Assembly (NCBI GenBank): GCA_015075515.1
Contig: JABTUE010000001.1
Location: forward strand, 1,139,001-1,203,000
Direction of reading: 5' to 3'
Length of the DNA: 64,000 nt
Source: Planctomycetota bacterium
GTDB taxonomy: Bacteria > Planctomycetota > UBA8742 > UBA2392
Shown: in pieces, positions 33,691-42,100 of the stretch
Layout: each line of letters opens with the position of its first letter
Numbering within the stretch: position 1 is the first letter of the stretch
The notes under the pieces: generated by a model
Database searches by the model: none
Told to the model about the DNA's origin: nothing
What the model saw: only the letters and a program-made list of their open reading frames with translations
Made by a program: the position numbers and the translations under genes

Positions 33691-35244
33691 TCAGACGGGT
33701 TGTCCGAACGCCGCGTCGAGTTCCGCCCGGTCGCGCGGCTCAAGATCAGGCAGGCACTGGCGGCGCATCTCAAGCGCGGCCTCGCGGTTGCCCGCGCGCA
33801 ACAGGCATACGGCAAGCTGGGCCATGGCCCAGGGCAGAAAGCGAGACTCGCCCTGGGCACGCAGAAAGTCCACGGCGGCGCGCAGCGTGCTTTCAGCCTC
33901 GGCCAGGCGGCCGGTGCGCGTCCATACAATCGCCAGATTGGCGCGCACAATGTGAAACAGCAGCCTGTCGCCGGCCTGTTCAAGCACTTCAGCGGCGGCG
34001 GCGTAGCCGCGTTCGGCCTCGTCGAGTTGCCCCGCGTTGTCGGCTACTTCGGCCAGATAGGCCAGACAGTGACCCTCAAAGGCCCGCATGCCGTCGCGGC
34101 GCGCGCAGCCCAGCGCGGCCGTAAACAGTTCGCGCGCGCGTTCGAGATTGCCGCGCCTGCGTGCCGCCGACCCCAGGTTGCCCAGCACCATGCCCTCGTG
34201 GCCCAGCGTGCCGGTTTCGTGAATCACCGCCAGTGCCTCGTTCAGGGTGGCTTCGGCCTCCATGAGCTGGCCGGTGTCCAGCAACAGCGACGCCAGATTG
34301 GCCAGTTCGATCTGCGCGCGGCGCAACTGGCCGTTGGCGCGCAGCGCGGCGATCGCCTCGCGGTAGATGGTGGTCGCGCGGGCCAGGTTTCCGCCGCGCG
34401 CCAGTGCAAAGGCCAGCACGCACAGGTCCGCCGCCAGCCCGAAGCGGTCACCGGCGGCACGATGCAGCGCCACCACCTGTTCGGCGGTTTCACGGGCGCG
34501 CGCCAGATCGCCCACGTCGGCCCAGTGCAGCGCGTACTGGCTGAGTACCCGGCGCAGAATGTTGTTTCGCGGCAGGTTCGCCGCCAGCGCCGCCGCGTGA
34601 TCCAGGGCATGGCGCACCTGTTCCGGCGCGGCGTGGCCGCGCAGGGACGACGCGATGTCCAGGGCCACGCGCGCCGACAGATCCGCGTCGCCGGCCGCGA
34701 CCGCGGCCGGTTCTGCCGCACGCGCGTGAGCCAGCGCCGCGTCGTGCCGGCCCTGCTCGCGCAGGGCCTTGCACGCCAGAGTGTGCAGCCGCGCGCGTGC
34801 GGCTGCCTGCGGCGCCGGCAAGCCGCCCAGCGCGGTTTCACAACTGTGCACTGCCTCGGCCAGGCGGCCGTCCAGCCACTGGCTTTCGGCCAGACTGCAG
34901 ACCGCCTGTTCACGGTCGGACTGTGAGGCCGCCGGGTGCGCGGCAATCCGCGCGCACAGCACCCGGGCCTGTTCCAGCCGGAAGCTGTCCAGCGCCCCGC
35001 GCGAGGCCAGCCCCAGATAGCGCAGTTCGCGCGGCGCGAAATCAGGGTTGTCGGCCAGGCGCGCGTGTTCGGCCAGTTCCAGCGCGATTTCAGCCCGGCC
35101 GCCCTCGGGCACCGCGGATTCAAGCGCCCCCAGCGCCAGGCTGTGCAGATCCGCGCGCTGAGCCGGCGGCAGCAATTGGTAAGCCGCGTCACGCAGCAAC
35201 GCGTGCCGGAAAAGGTAGGCCTGCTCGGCTGCAGGGGCGCCCAC
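33691..35244 (-). CDS. TPR-rich protein, probably an N-terminally truncated regulator
   Basis: The protein (517 residues from GTG 35244; a TTG at 35271 is also possible) opens with AYLFRHALLRDAAYQLLPPAQRADLHSLAL. This segment normally follows an AAA/STAND ATPase domain in large serine/threonine kinase or adenylate-cyclase regulators. The rest is a TPR solenoid, e.g. ERGYAAAAEVLEQAGDRLLFHIVRANLA. The ATPase and any kinase or cyclase part are missing, and the upstream DNA belongs to arfB. It therefore looks like the surviving 3' end of a larger gene, whether expressed or not. No clear ribosome-binding site was found. Confidence 0.6.
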   Translation of the reverse strand: MGAPAAEQAYLFRHALLRDAAYQLLPPAQRADLHSLALGALESAVPEGGRAEIALELAEHARLADNPDFAPRELRYLGLASRGALDSFRLEQARVLCARIAAHPAASQSDREQAVCSLAESQWLDGRLAEAVHSCETALGGLPAPQAAARARLHTLACKALREQGRHDAALAHARAAEPAAVAAGDADLSARVALDIASSLRGHAAPEQVRHALDHAAALAANLPRNNILRRVLSQYALHWADVGDLARARETAEQVVALHRAAGDRFGLAADLCVLAFALARGGNLARATTIYREAIAALRANGQLRRAQIELANLASLLLDTGQLMEAEATLNEALAVIHETGTLGHEGMVLGNLGSAARRRGNLERARELFTAALGCARRDGMRAFEGHCLAYLAEVADNAGQLDEAERGYAAAAEVLEQAGDRLLFHIVRANLAIVWTRTGRLAEAESTLRAAVDFLRAQGESRFLPWAMAQLAVCLLRAGNREAALEMRRQCLPDLEPRDRAELDAAFGQPV

Positions 35245-35280
35245 GCGCGGATTGTAACAGGATTGCGGCAACGCCCGACG

Positions 35281-35697
35281 CTATTCGTCCCAGTCCACCT
35301 TGCGGCGCAGTTTTTTGATGGCCCCGCGGTGCTTGCGGGCCTGTTTGCGGCGCTGCTTGCTGGCTTTGGTCGGTTTGGTGGCGATGCGTTTTTTGGGCGG
35401 GCTGGCGACGGCAAGGATCATTTCGGCCAGCCGCCGCAGGCAGATCTGCCGATTCTCGTGCTGGCTGCGGGTTTCGTCGCAATCAATCAGCAGTTCGCCG
35501 GCGTCGCTGATGCGCGACTTGTATTGCGTTGCAAAGCGGGTCTTCACGTCATCGGGCAGCGCGCGTGTGGCGGCGACATTCCAGTGAAGCTGGGCGCGGC
35601 TGTTGACCTTGTTGACGTTCTGGCCGCCGGGGCCGCCGCTGCGCGCAAAGGTGAACTTGAGCTCGGAATCCGGAATCTCGAACTTGCCGGCCTGCAT
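35281..35697 (-). CDS. arfB: Alternative ribosome-rescue factor ArfB (peptidyl-tRNA hydrolase, class I release-factor-like)
   Basis: This 138-residue protein has the catalytic FARSGGPGGQNVNKVNSRAQL segment with the GGQ motif, then RISDAGELLIDCDETRSQHENRQ and a Lys/Arg-rich C-terminal tail. ArfB enters ribosomes stalled on mRNA without a stop codon and hydrolyses the peptidyl-tRNA, with the basic tail lying in the empty mRNA channel. Length is typical. ATG 35697 is preferred; the longer open frame upstream overlaps the divergent regulator gene. Confidence 0.93.
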   Translation of the reverse strand: MQAGKFEIPDSELKFTFARSGGPGGQNVNKVNSRAQLHWNVAATRALPDDVKTRFATQYKSRISDAGELLIDCDETRSQHENRQICLRRLAEMILAVASPPKKRIATKPTKASKQRRKQARKHRGAIKKLRRKVDWDE

Positions 35698-35738
35698 GAC
35701 GCCTCGCGCGCAAGACACGCAAACGTTAGCATCCGGCC

Positions 35739-36146
35739 ATGGAGCCGGAAGAACAGGCCCGCAAGCTTCTGAAGGCCAAAGGCCTGCGTGTGACAGGCAC
35801 GCGCCTGGCACTGGTCAGCGCACTGATGCGCGCCCCCGAACCCGCCAGTCTGGAAACCGCGCACAAACTGTGCGGGCACTTCGGGGGCGACCAGGCCACG
35901 GTGTACCGCAACCTGCAGGCGTTGACTGCCGCGGGCGTACTGCGCGCCGTAAAGGGTGTGGGCCGGCGCGAGATGTTTGAACTGGCCGCGCACCGCCACG
36001 GACACGCGCACCTGGCCTGCACAAAGTGCGGCCGCGTCGAGTGCATGGAAATGAACGACCTGCCCGCCCGGCCCGCCAGACCCGCGGGCTGGAGCATCAG
36101 CGATGTCAGTGTGACCGTGTGGGGCCTGTGCCCCGCTTGCCGTTGA
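35739..36146 (+). CDS. Fur-family metalloregulator
   Basis: This 135-residue protein has the Fur winged helix (GLRVTGTRLALVSALMRAP and DQATVYRNLQALTAAGVLR) and the metal-binding dimerisation region (HRHGHAHLACTKCGRVECME). A second Cys pair lies in the C-terminal CPAC, forming a structural zinc site. Whether it senses iron, zinc, peroxide or manganese cannot be decided from this. It is divergent from arfB with 41 bases between starts, so both promoters must lie in or overlap that short gap. Confidence 0.9.
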   Translation: MEPEEQARKLLKAKGLRVTGTRLALVSALMRAPEPASLETAHKLCGHFGGDQATVYRNLQALTAAGVLRAVKGVGRREMFELAAHRHGHAHLACTKCGRVECMEMNDLPARPARPAGWSISDVSVTVWGLCPACR

Positions 36147-36155
36147 CGGCGGATC

Positions 36156-36354
36156 CGTCAGGCGCGGGTCTGGTTGAAGAACCGTCATTCAGAAACGGCT
36201 GGTGGGCCCGGCGGGATTCGAACCTTCAAACAGTCCTGGGGACTGTTTGAAAAGCGAAGCAGGGCGGCCCAAGCTCGCCCCAAGGCGAGCGACGCCGCCC
36301 GTAAGCGAAGCGTCAGGCGCGGGTCTGGTTGAAGAACCGTCATTCAGAAACGGC

Positions 36355-36379
<25 letters not shown>
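36156..36379. repeat. 69-bp perfect direct repeat carrying the tRNA-Ile2 3' end
   Basis: The sequence at 36156-36224 is repeated exactly at 36311-36379. In the second copy the last 25 bases are the 3' end of the tRNA gene (T arm, acceptor strand and CCA); in the first copy they are a tRNA fragment. The 86 bases between copies hold a perfect TTCAAACAGTCC/GGACTGTTTGAA hairpin, a GGGCGGC/GCCGCCC stem with a GCTCGCC/GGCGAGC stem inside it, and two AAGCGAAGC words. This is what an attachment-site duplication or a remnant of an integrated element would leave. Confidence 0.75.
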
Positions 36380-36430
<51 letters not shown>

Positions 36431-36483
36431 ACACAAACTGCTAAACTTGCTGTAGCCATATACCCCTGCTACAACAGCCTTTT

Positions 36484-36508
36484 AGGAGGTTTTCCAGCCA
36501 AACCTCCT
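36484..36508. other. Possible tyrosine-recombinase core site or hairpin
   Basis: AGGAGGTTT and its exact inverse AAACCTCCT flank the 7-base spacer TCCAGCC. Nine-base arms around a 6-8 base spacer is the geometry of a tyrosine-recombinase crossover site. It sits between the tRNA and the recombinase gene. A simple RNA hairpin is an equally possible explanation. Confidence 0.3.
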
Positions 36509-36620
36509 CATCCCAGCCGATTGTACGTTCGGTGCGATTTTCCGCACCGGCAGCAATCTGGCGTCGGGAATCATGTACGAATCGTGTACCAAGAAAAGTT
36601 TCAAAAATCTGGAGGCAACC

Positions 36621-37970
36621 ATGCCCAAACCTCGTGCTGGAGCCCGCCTCAAGTTTTGGCGCGGCGATTGGTACCTGTTTTACCGCGATGACGCGGCAGG
36701 CGGAATAGAGCGCCGTCGCCTGTGCAGCGAACTAGGTGCGACTAACGCGGCTGCACGCCGCAAACTGGTAAAGGAGTACCAACTCAAAGAGCAGGTGCTG
36801 CTGGCGGAACGCACCCGCAGGGGTGGTGTGCTTGCCTTCGACACACCGCTTCTGAGTGCCCTTGAAGCCTATCTCGCTGATGTTGACGAGCGGGAAAAGG
36901 TGCGCAGGTTCAACCCGGACTCCCGTGAAGGGCTTACCCGTGAGAGCGCGAAGCAAATGCGCTTCACGGTCAAGACTTTTGTTGAGTGGCTGCGTAACAC
37001 AGGGAGGGCGAACCTGACCACGGGAGAACTGGAGGCTACGGTCCTCCGTCGCTTCTTCGATCATCTCGCTTCGACAGAGACCAAGCGAGGGAATCGCCCG
37101 ACAAAGCGCCGCCCTGCAACCCTGAACAAACACAAGCGGCACGTGCGGGCCGCCCTGAGCCACATCGACCAGCAGCGACCTCCAAGGTTCCCGGACTTCC
37201 AGCCACTGGTTCTTGCCACCAAGCAGAAAGCTGGGGACACCTATCCTCCGAGATCGTTCTCCAGCCGCGAAATTGCGAGTTTCCTCAAGGCAGCCATCGA
37301 CTTGGAGGGAGAGAATCACCCAGCAGCATTCCTCGGACGCCGTGTTGGCGCAGTAGCGAGTGGCGAAACAAAGCGTGTTGCCAAACCCCAGACGCCTGTG
37401 TCGGCCCTGTTTCTTTTGCTCGCCTTGACTGGCTGTCGGTTGGACGAGGCGCTGAACCTGAGATGGGATCAAGTCGATGTCGAAGAGGGCGTCCTTCGAT
37501 TCCGGCGCACCAAGACCGGGCCGTACCGCTTCTTTCGCCTGCTGGATGCCCCAGAGCGCGTTGTCATCAAAGAATTCAAGCGACTCCTCTTCGTTTGGTG
37601 GGAGATGGCGAAAAGATCGCCCACTAAGGCCCAAGGCTATGTCCTCCCGCATGGTACTCGTCCTGCCCCCTATCTCTCGCGGCCCGATTGGGCAATGGTT
37701 GACGATCATGCTGGTCGTCCCAAGATTGGTCCCCAGGCGCTCAGGCAGAATTTCGTCAGCTATGGCGCATCTCTGGGGGTGCCTGCTTCGGTCATGGCAA
37801 TGTGGGTAGGCCACGGAGCACAAGTGGCAGAGAAGCACTACCGAACGACCGTGAGGAACCGGGTGATTGCGGACAGCTTCGAGGACGCGATGGGTTTGAC
37901 ACCGATCATTCGAGACATGGTTGAGTTGATCGGCAAGCTCACTCACGTGTGGCCGCCAAAACCGAGATAG
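36621..37970 (+). CDS. Tyrosine recombinase/integrase
   Basis: This 449-residue protein has an SAM-like core-binding domain (about residues 70-190) and a catalytic domain. The first catalytic Arg lies in LTGCRLDEALNLRW, the Lys in RRTKTG, Arg-II in PQALRQNF, the His in WVGHG and the nucleophile Tyr in EKHYR. The usual His in the H-x-x-R box appears as Gln (PQALR), a tolerated but uncommon change. ATG 36621 follows a perfect GGAGG at 36611-36615. Its position 190 bases from a tRNA gene with a duplicated end, and the change in base composition beyond it, mark it as the integrase of a genomic island. Confidence 0.88.
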   Translation: MPKPRAGARLKFWRGDWYLFYRDDAAGGIERRRLCSELGATNAAARRKLVKEYQLKEQVLLAERTRRGGVLAFDTPLLSALEAYLADVDEREKVRRFNPDSREGLTRESAKQMRFTVKTFVEWLRNTGRANLTTGELEATVLRRFFDHLASTETKRGNRPTKRRPATLNKHKRHVRAALSHIDQQRPPRFPDFQPLVLATKQKAGDTYPPRSFSSREIASFLKAAIDLEGENHPAAFLGRRVGAVASGETKRVAKPQTPVSALFLLLALTGCRLDEALNLRWDQVDVEEGVLRFRRTKTGPYRFFRLLDAPERVVIKEFKRLLFVWWEMAKRSPTKAQGYVLPHGTRPAPYLSRPDWAMVDDHAGRPKIGPQALRQNFVSYGASLGVPASVMAMWVGHGAQVAEKHYRTTVRNRVIADSFEDAMGLTPIIRDMVELIGKLTHVWPPKPR

Positions 37971-38218
37971 ACGCCGGTTCCGGCGGACTCCATCAATCAG
38001 TCTTCTGCTTTACGAGCCGTTGACCAACAGTGGGCGGCTGGAGCCCGCACTTGTGGGAAGGTCATCAGCCCCACCAGTGGTTGCGAGCACAGCTTACCGT
38101 GAACCCGGCACCCCGTCCTTTGGCCATCGCGGTTCATGTCGCACGAGGTGGTATCCTGCTTTGCATGAACCTGGCTCCTGTTTGCCGGGTTACGCGACTC
38201 AAGCTCGACGGAGGCGTC

Positions 38219-38863
38219 ATGTCTATGACGGAGAGGCAGGTGCTGGATTGTGTCTTGCCAAAGCTGGAGGGTTGGCTGATCCGGGAGCACGATGTGCAGG
38301 GTGTCATGTCGTGGCGCGAGAAGGTAGCCAGCGATGGTCGTCGTGCTGACGGACTGGTTGTTGGCATGTTCGACGACGGTGAGACTCTTACCGTGTCGGT
38401 AGAGGCAAAGTCCCGCACCACGATCCACCAGCTAGTCAGCGAGTACAAGCGCGGCAACCACGTGCTTGAGGCCGTGGGAGTAGGGTTGTTCGCTGCCGCA
38501 TTCAACCCGATTGCGGGACTGATTGCGTTCGGAGCGGACCTGATCTTACGAAGGACGGCCCACACCCAATCAGACGCCGCCAGCCAGTGCATCGGCTACC
38601 CCGGTGACCTGAAAATCCTCGCAGTGCCCGACGACGTGTTCAACGACTATCCTGCGGTTAGGAAGGACTTGCGTAGGCTCTGCGAGCACCTTGGGCTTGG
38701 ATTGGTCCGCGCACGGCCTGACGGAACGATGTCTTGGCTCTGTAAGCCGGAGGAGGTCGATAACGACGGCTGGGACGACGACGAGTGGCTCGACCAGTAC
38801 CTAACAGCAGATCAGATGAGGTGGGAACTCAGGCAGTACCTTGATGAAAGCAGCTCAGTTTGA
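38219..38863 (+). CDS. Putative PD-(D/E)XK-like nuclease-fold protein with a hydrophobic segment
   Basis: This 214-residue protein starts at ATG 38219 with a GGAGG site. Residues 20-70 contain IREHDVQGVMSW, an acidic RRADGLVVG strand and then VSVEAKS. This D...ExK spacing is that of restriction-endonuclease-like folds. A hydrophobic stretch at about 85-115 (VGLFAAAFNPIAGLIAFGADLIL) could be a membrane hairpin. The C-terminus is acidic (NDGWDDDEW). It may be an accessory nuclease or a sensor of the island. I do not recognise a named family. Flanking gaps (37971-38218 and 38864-39110) show no gene. Confidence 0.55.
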   Translation: MSMTERQVLDCVLPKLEGWLIREHDVQGVMSWREKVASDGRRADGLVVGMFDDGETLTVSVEAKSRTTIHQLVSEYKRGNHVLEAVGVGLFAAAFNPIAGLIAFGADLILRRTAHTQSDAASQCIGYPGDLKILAVPDDVFNDYPAVRKDLRRLCEHLGLGLVRARPDGTMSWLCKPEEVDNDGWDDDEWLDQYLTADQMRWELRQYLDESSSV

Positions 38864-39110
38864 GTTTCCGCAAAGTTGTGGGACGCCCCAGACCATTGGC
38901 GGGCTGAGTGATCGCGATTGGCCTGGGAATGCCGGTTATCGATATCAGCCACTGCGCTGACCGCCGTTCAGCGGGCTCCCGTCTGCCGGTAAGGCGTTCA
39001 CGCGCTGGTTCACCTCATCAATGCTATCCGGTTCTCCATACCTTCAACGAGCTTCGCGTTCGTGCCGTCAAGATGACATGCCTGTGGGCATGGAGTGCGT
39101 CGCTGCTGGC

Positions 39111-42100
39111 TCATGCATTGCGAAACGGCGTCAGCAGGTCGTCGCGCAGCTTGAAGGCTGCCGAAGAGCCAAAGTCCACCAGCGCGTTCAGCAAGTCAAT
39201 GGCGGCACCACGAATGGTAGGGTTGGCACGAATTTCGACGTTGCCGCCGTAGATAAGCCGCAACAAGACGGTTTCGAGATAGAACTGTGCCCCCCGCGAG
39301 AGGACCGTCGGACCTGCGGCGTTGACCTTCTGCGCAACATCAACTATGGCTCCGGGCAGCGCCGTGGCTCCCACCTTCGCCAGAAGCATGGAATAATGTG
39401 CTAGTGCGCTGGAACTGGCTGGCAGCCGCCGAAAGAAGTCTGCCAAACGTTCCTCGTAGCCGACCAAAGGTTCCCACTTCCTCGCGTCTGCCTTCCATTC
39501 GACGCCGAGAAACAAGCCACCAAGCAAGTCATTGAAGTGATTCCACTTGGCTCTCGCTGGATCAATTTGAAGGTATTTATCAGCAAGCGATTGCCAGACA
39601 CTCCAGAACGCCACCGACGGTGCAGTACGATCCTGCGCGTGAATCCATGCCTTTAGAAGATCGGCTATCTGCTCAGTCTCGTGTTCAAGCCTTTCGATCA
39701 GGGGACTGAGAAGGCCGACCGCTACAGCTTCACTTTGCCTAACTGCAAAGTACGTCAGAGCGGCGAACAGAGAGTGCTGCAACTGGAGGCTCAAACGGCT
39801 CTCGCTTCGCCGCCGTCTCTCGCGCTGCTGATCTTCGTCCCAGCAGGCGCAGATCACTTCCACCAGATGCTTCATCAACGGCAAGGCGAGTGCGTCAGAG
39901 GGGTTGTTCATGAGCACCCGGATGGCGCAAAGGGCCGCTCGATGTTTGACCTTGTCCGTAGGATCGAGGGTGACTACTGTTGCCTCCGGCATCTCGTCGC
40001 CATTGGTTAGCAGGTCTCGTACCCGGCGGATGGCAGCACTTGCTTCTGCCTCCGTTACAGGACGCGCGGCAGAACTCGATTCTCCGCCCTGACTGTCTGA
40101 CGAGACGGTGCCGTCGTCATCCTCCTCGACGATCCCGGCGGAGGCGCGGAAAGACTCGGAGTGCTCCCATGCCAACATTCGAGTTGTGATGTCCTCAACG
40201 GCTTTCCGATGCTCTTCAACTACATTCAGGCAGGCGAGTCCTACCTTTCGGTCCACTGGCCAAAGGTGTTCCGCGACACCCATTGCGGTCTCGAATACAG
40301 GTTCGCGCTCGGAATGCGTCAATGCGATGGCAAGACACCGAAGGACGCGGTCGCGCCAAGCCTCACCTTGGCTCAGTGCAGCGGCCTTCGCCACCGCACG
40401 GGAGATTGGCTTACGTCCAAGCAGTACAGGAGCCCTGACCGAAGCGTGGAGCCATTGCCCTTCCATTGATTCGTTGGCGAGGCAGACTTGCTCGATGCAC
40501 CAACTTCTTTGTACGTGATCCAGTTCGTTCCAATGCTCCAGCACGCAGACCGATGCGACCATGAAGTACGCTTCGGGATCATGCATCATGTTCAGCGGGC
40601 CTGGGGGCACCGCCGCGTTCCGAAGCTGCATTGCCTCGCGAAGCACAGTGCCCCAGTCGCTGCCATCGTGCTTGCGGGGCCTGTCGCTTATCTCGCCTTG
40701 GTCGGCCGCCCACACCCATAGCTTGCCCAGCCTTTCGAAGTGCTCCACATGTGGCCGATCGCGGTTTACGACGGCCGCCACGTCCTCTGGTGGGGCCGAT
40801 GGCCGCAAAGCCACGGTCGTTTCGTCAATTCGTTCAGCAACCTCGAAGTTGCGGAAGTCCATTTCGTGAAGTTGCTTCTTCCAAAAGATCGAGTCTTCCG
40901 ACTGACTGTGGTCGGCGTTGGCCTCCGCAACATAGTCGTCGATGAGGTGACAGACAGCCTCGGACATGTTGGTTTGCTGGAGCAAGACAACAAGGCCAGA
41001 AAGCACGTGTTTGCGATGCGGCAATTGTGCCGAGATTTCACGGTCGGCTTCATGAAGTGCGTGATCGCGGTTCAAGCCGGTTAGAATGTCGAGCTGGCCT
41101 CGATGATCGTGAGCCCAGCGAGAATAATCCATTTGAAACAAGGCGCGATGAGAAAGGACAACCAAGCCAGCCTCGCCGCATAGTCGAGGGTGCGCCAAAC
41201 AAACGCTTGCAACGACCGCCGTAGCCGCAACGTTATTGCTGCCTTTTAGAACTTCCATCAGGCGAGCAGGGAGTGTGGTGTCCTTGGCATCGCCTAGCAG
41301 CAGCAACCACTTCTCCAACGCCATCAGTGCGCTCTGTAGCACGTCGGGTCCAACGGAGATCGCTCTGTACAGCCCCCAGAGAAGATCGTTGGCCCACTGT
41401 CGCAACTTGGTCCCATCGGGGCAACGTAGTTCGATCTCTCGCGGCGGCACGACATAGCCTCTCGGGTCGGGGTGCTCTGCATAGTGCTGCGCCGACCGAT
41501 TCAAGAGCGAGAGAACAAACTTCAGCCCCCGTTCTGGGTGAACCGTGAGGAGGTTCCAGAACGGCCCTTGGACCGCACTAGAAGGAAAACACGCATGATG
41601 CATGTCGTGATTCAGGCCAAACAGCGCGTCGATCTCCAAGTGACCACTGCGCCGATAATGTTCGAGCCCCTCTCCCGTCGGTTGGAGTAAGTAGTTGGCG
41701 ACCTCCAACGTGAGGTCTGGGAGATCGCGGCAGACAATGGAGCCCGACGACGAACTCCAAATGTCGGCCAGAAGGTCGTCCTCGATTCGGCGGCCGTATG
41801 GGTCCTCAATGGCTTCCTTGACCATCGCTCGCAGGCTGCCCTCCGCCGCCTTGGGAACGCTCATGAGCACGCGGAGACACGCCCTTCGCAGGTCACGAGT
41901 GTCCCGATCCCTCCTGTCGCGGGAAGGCAGGAATCGCAGGGCAAGCTTTACGACAGCTTCAACGCCACCCGGATAGCGTTGACCGAGCACTGTGAGAGCA
42001 CACCAGTCCTCAAGAAAGCCGAGGACGAAGTTACTGTCCGTCGGGCGTAACTGGTCGATGCCTTCTGCTAACAAACCCGGAACGACGTGCCACGCCGATC

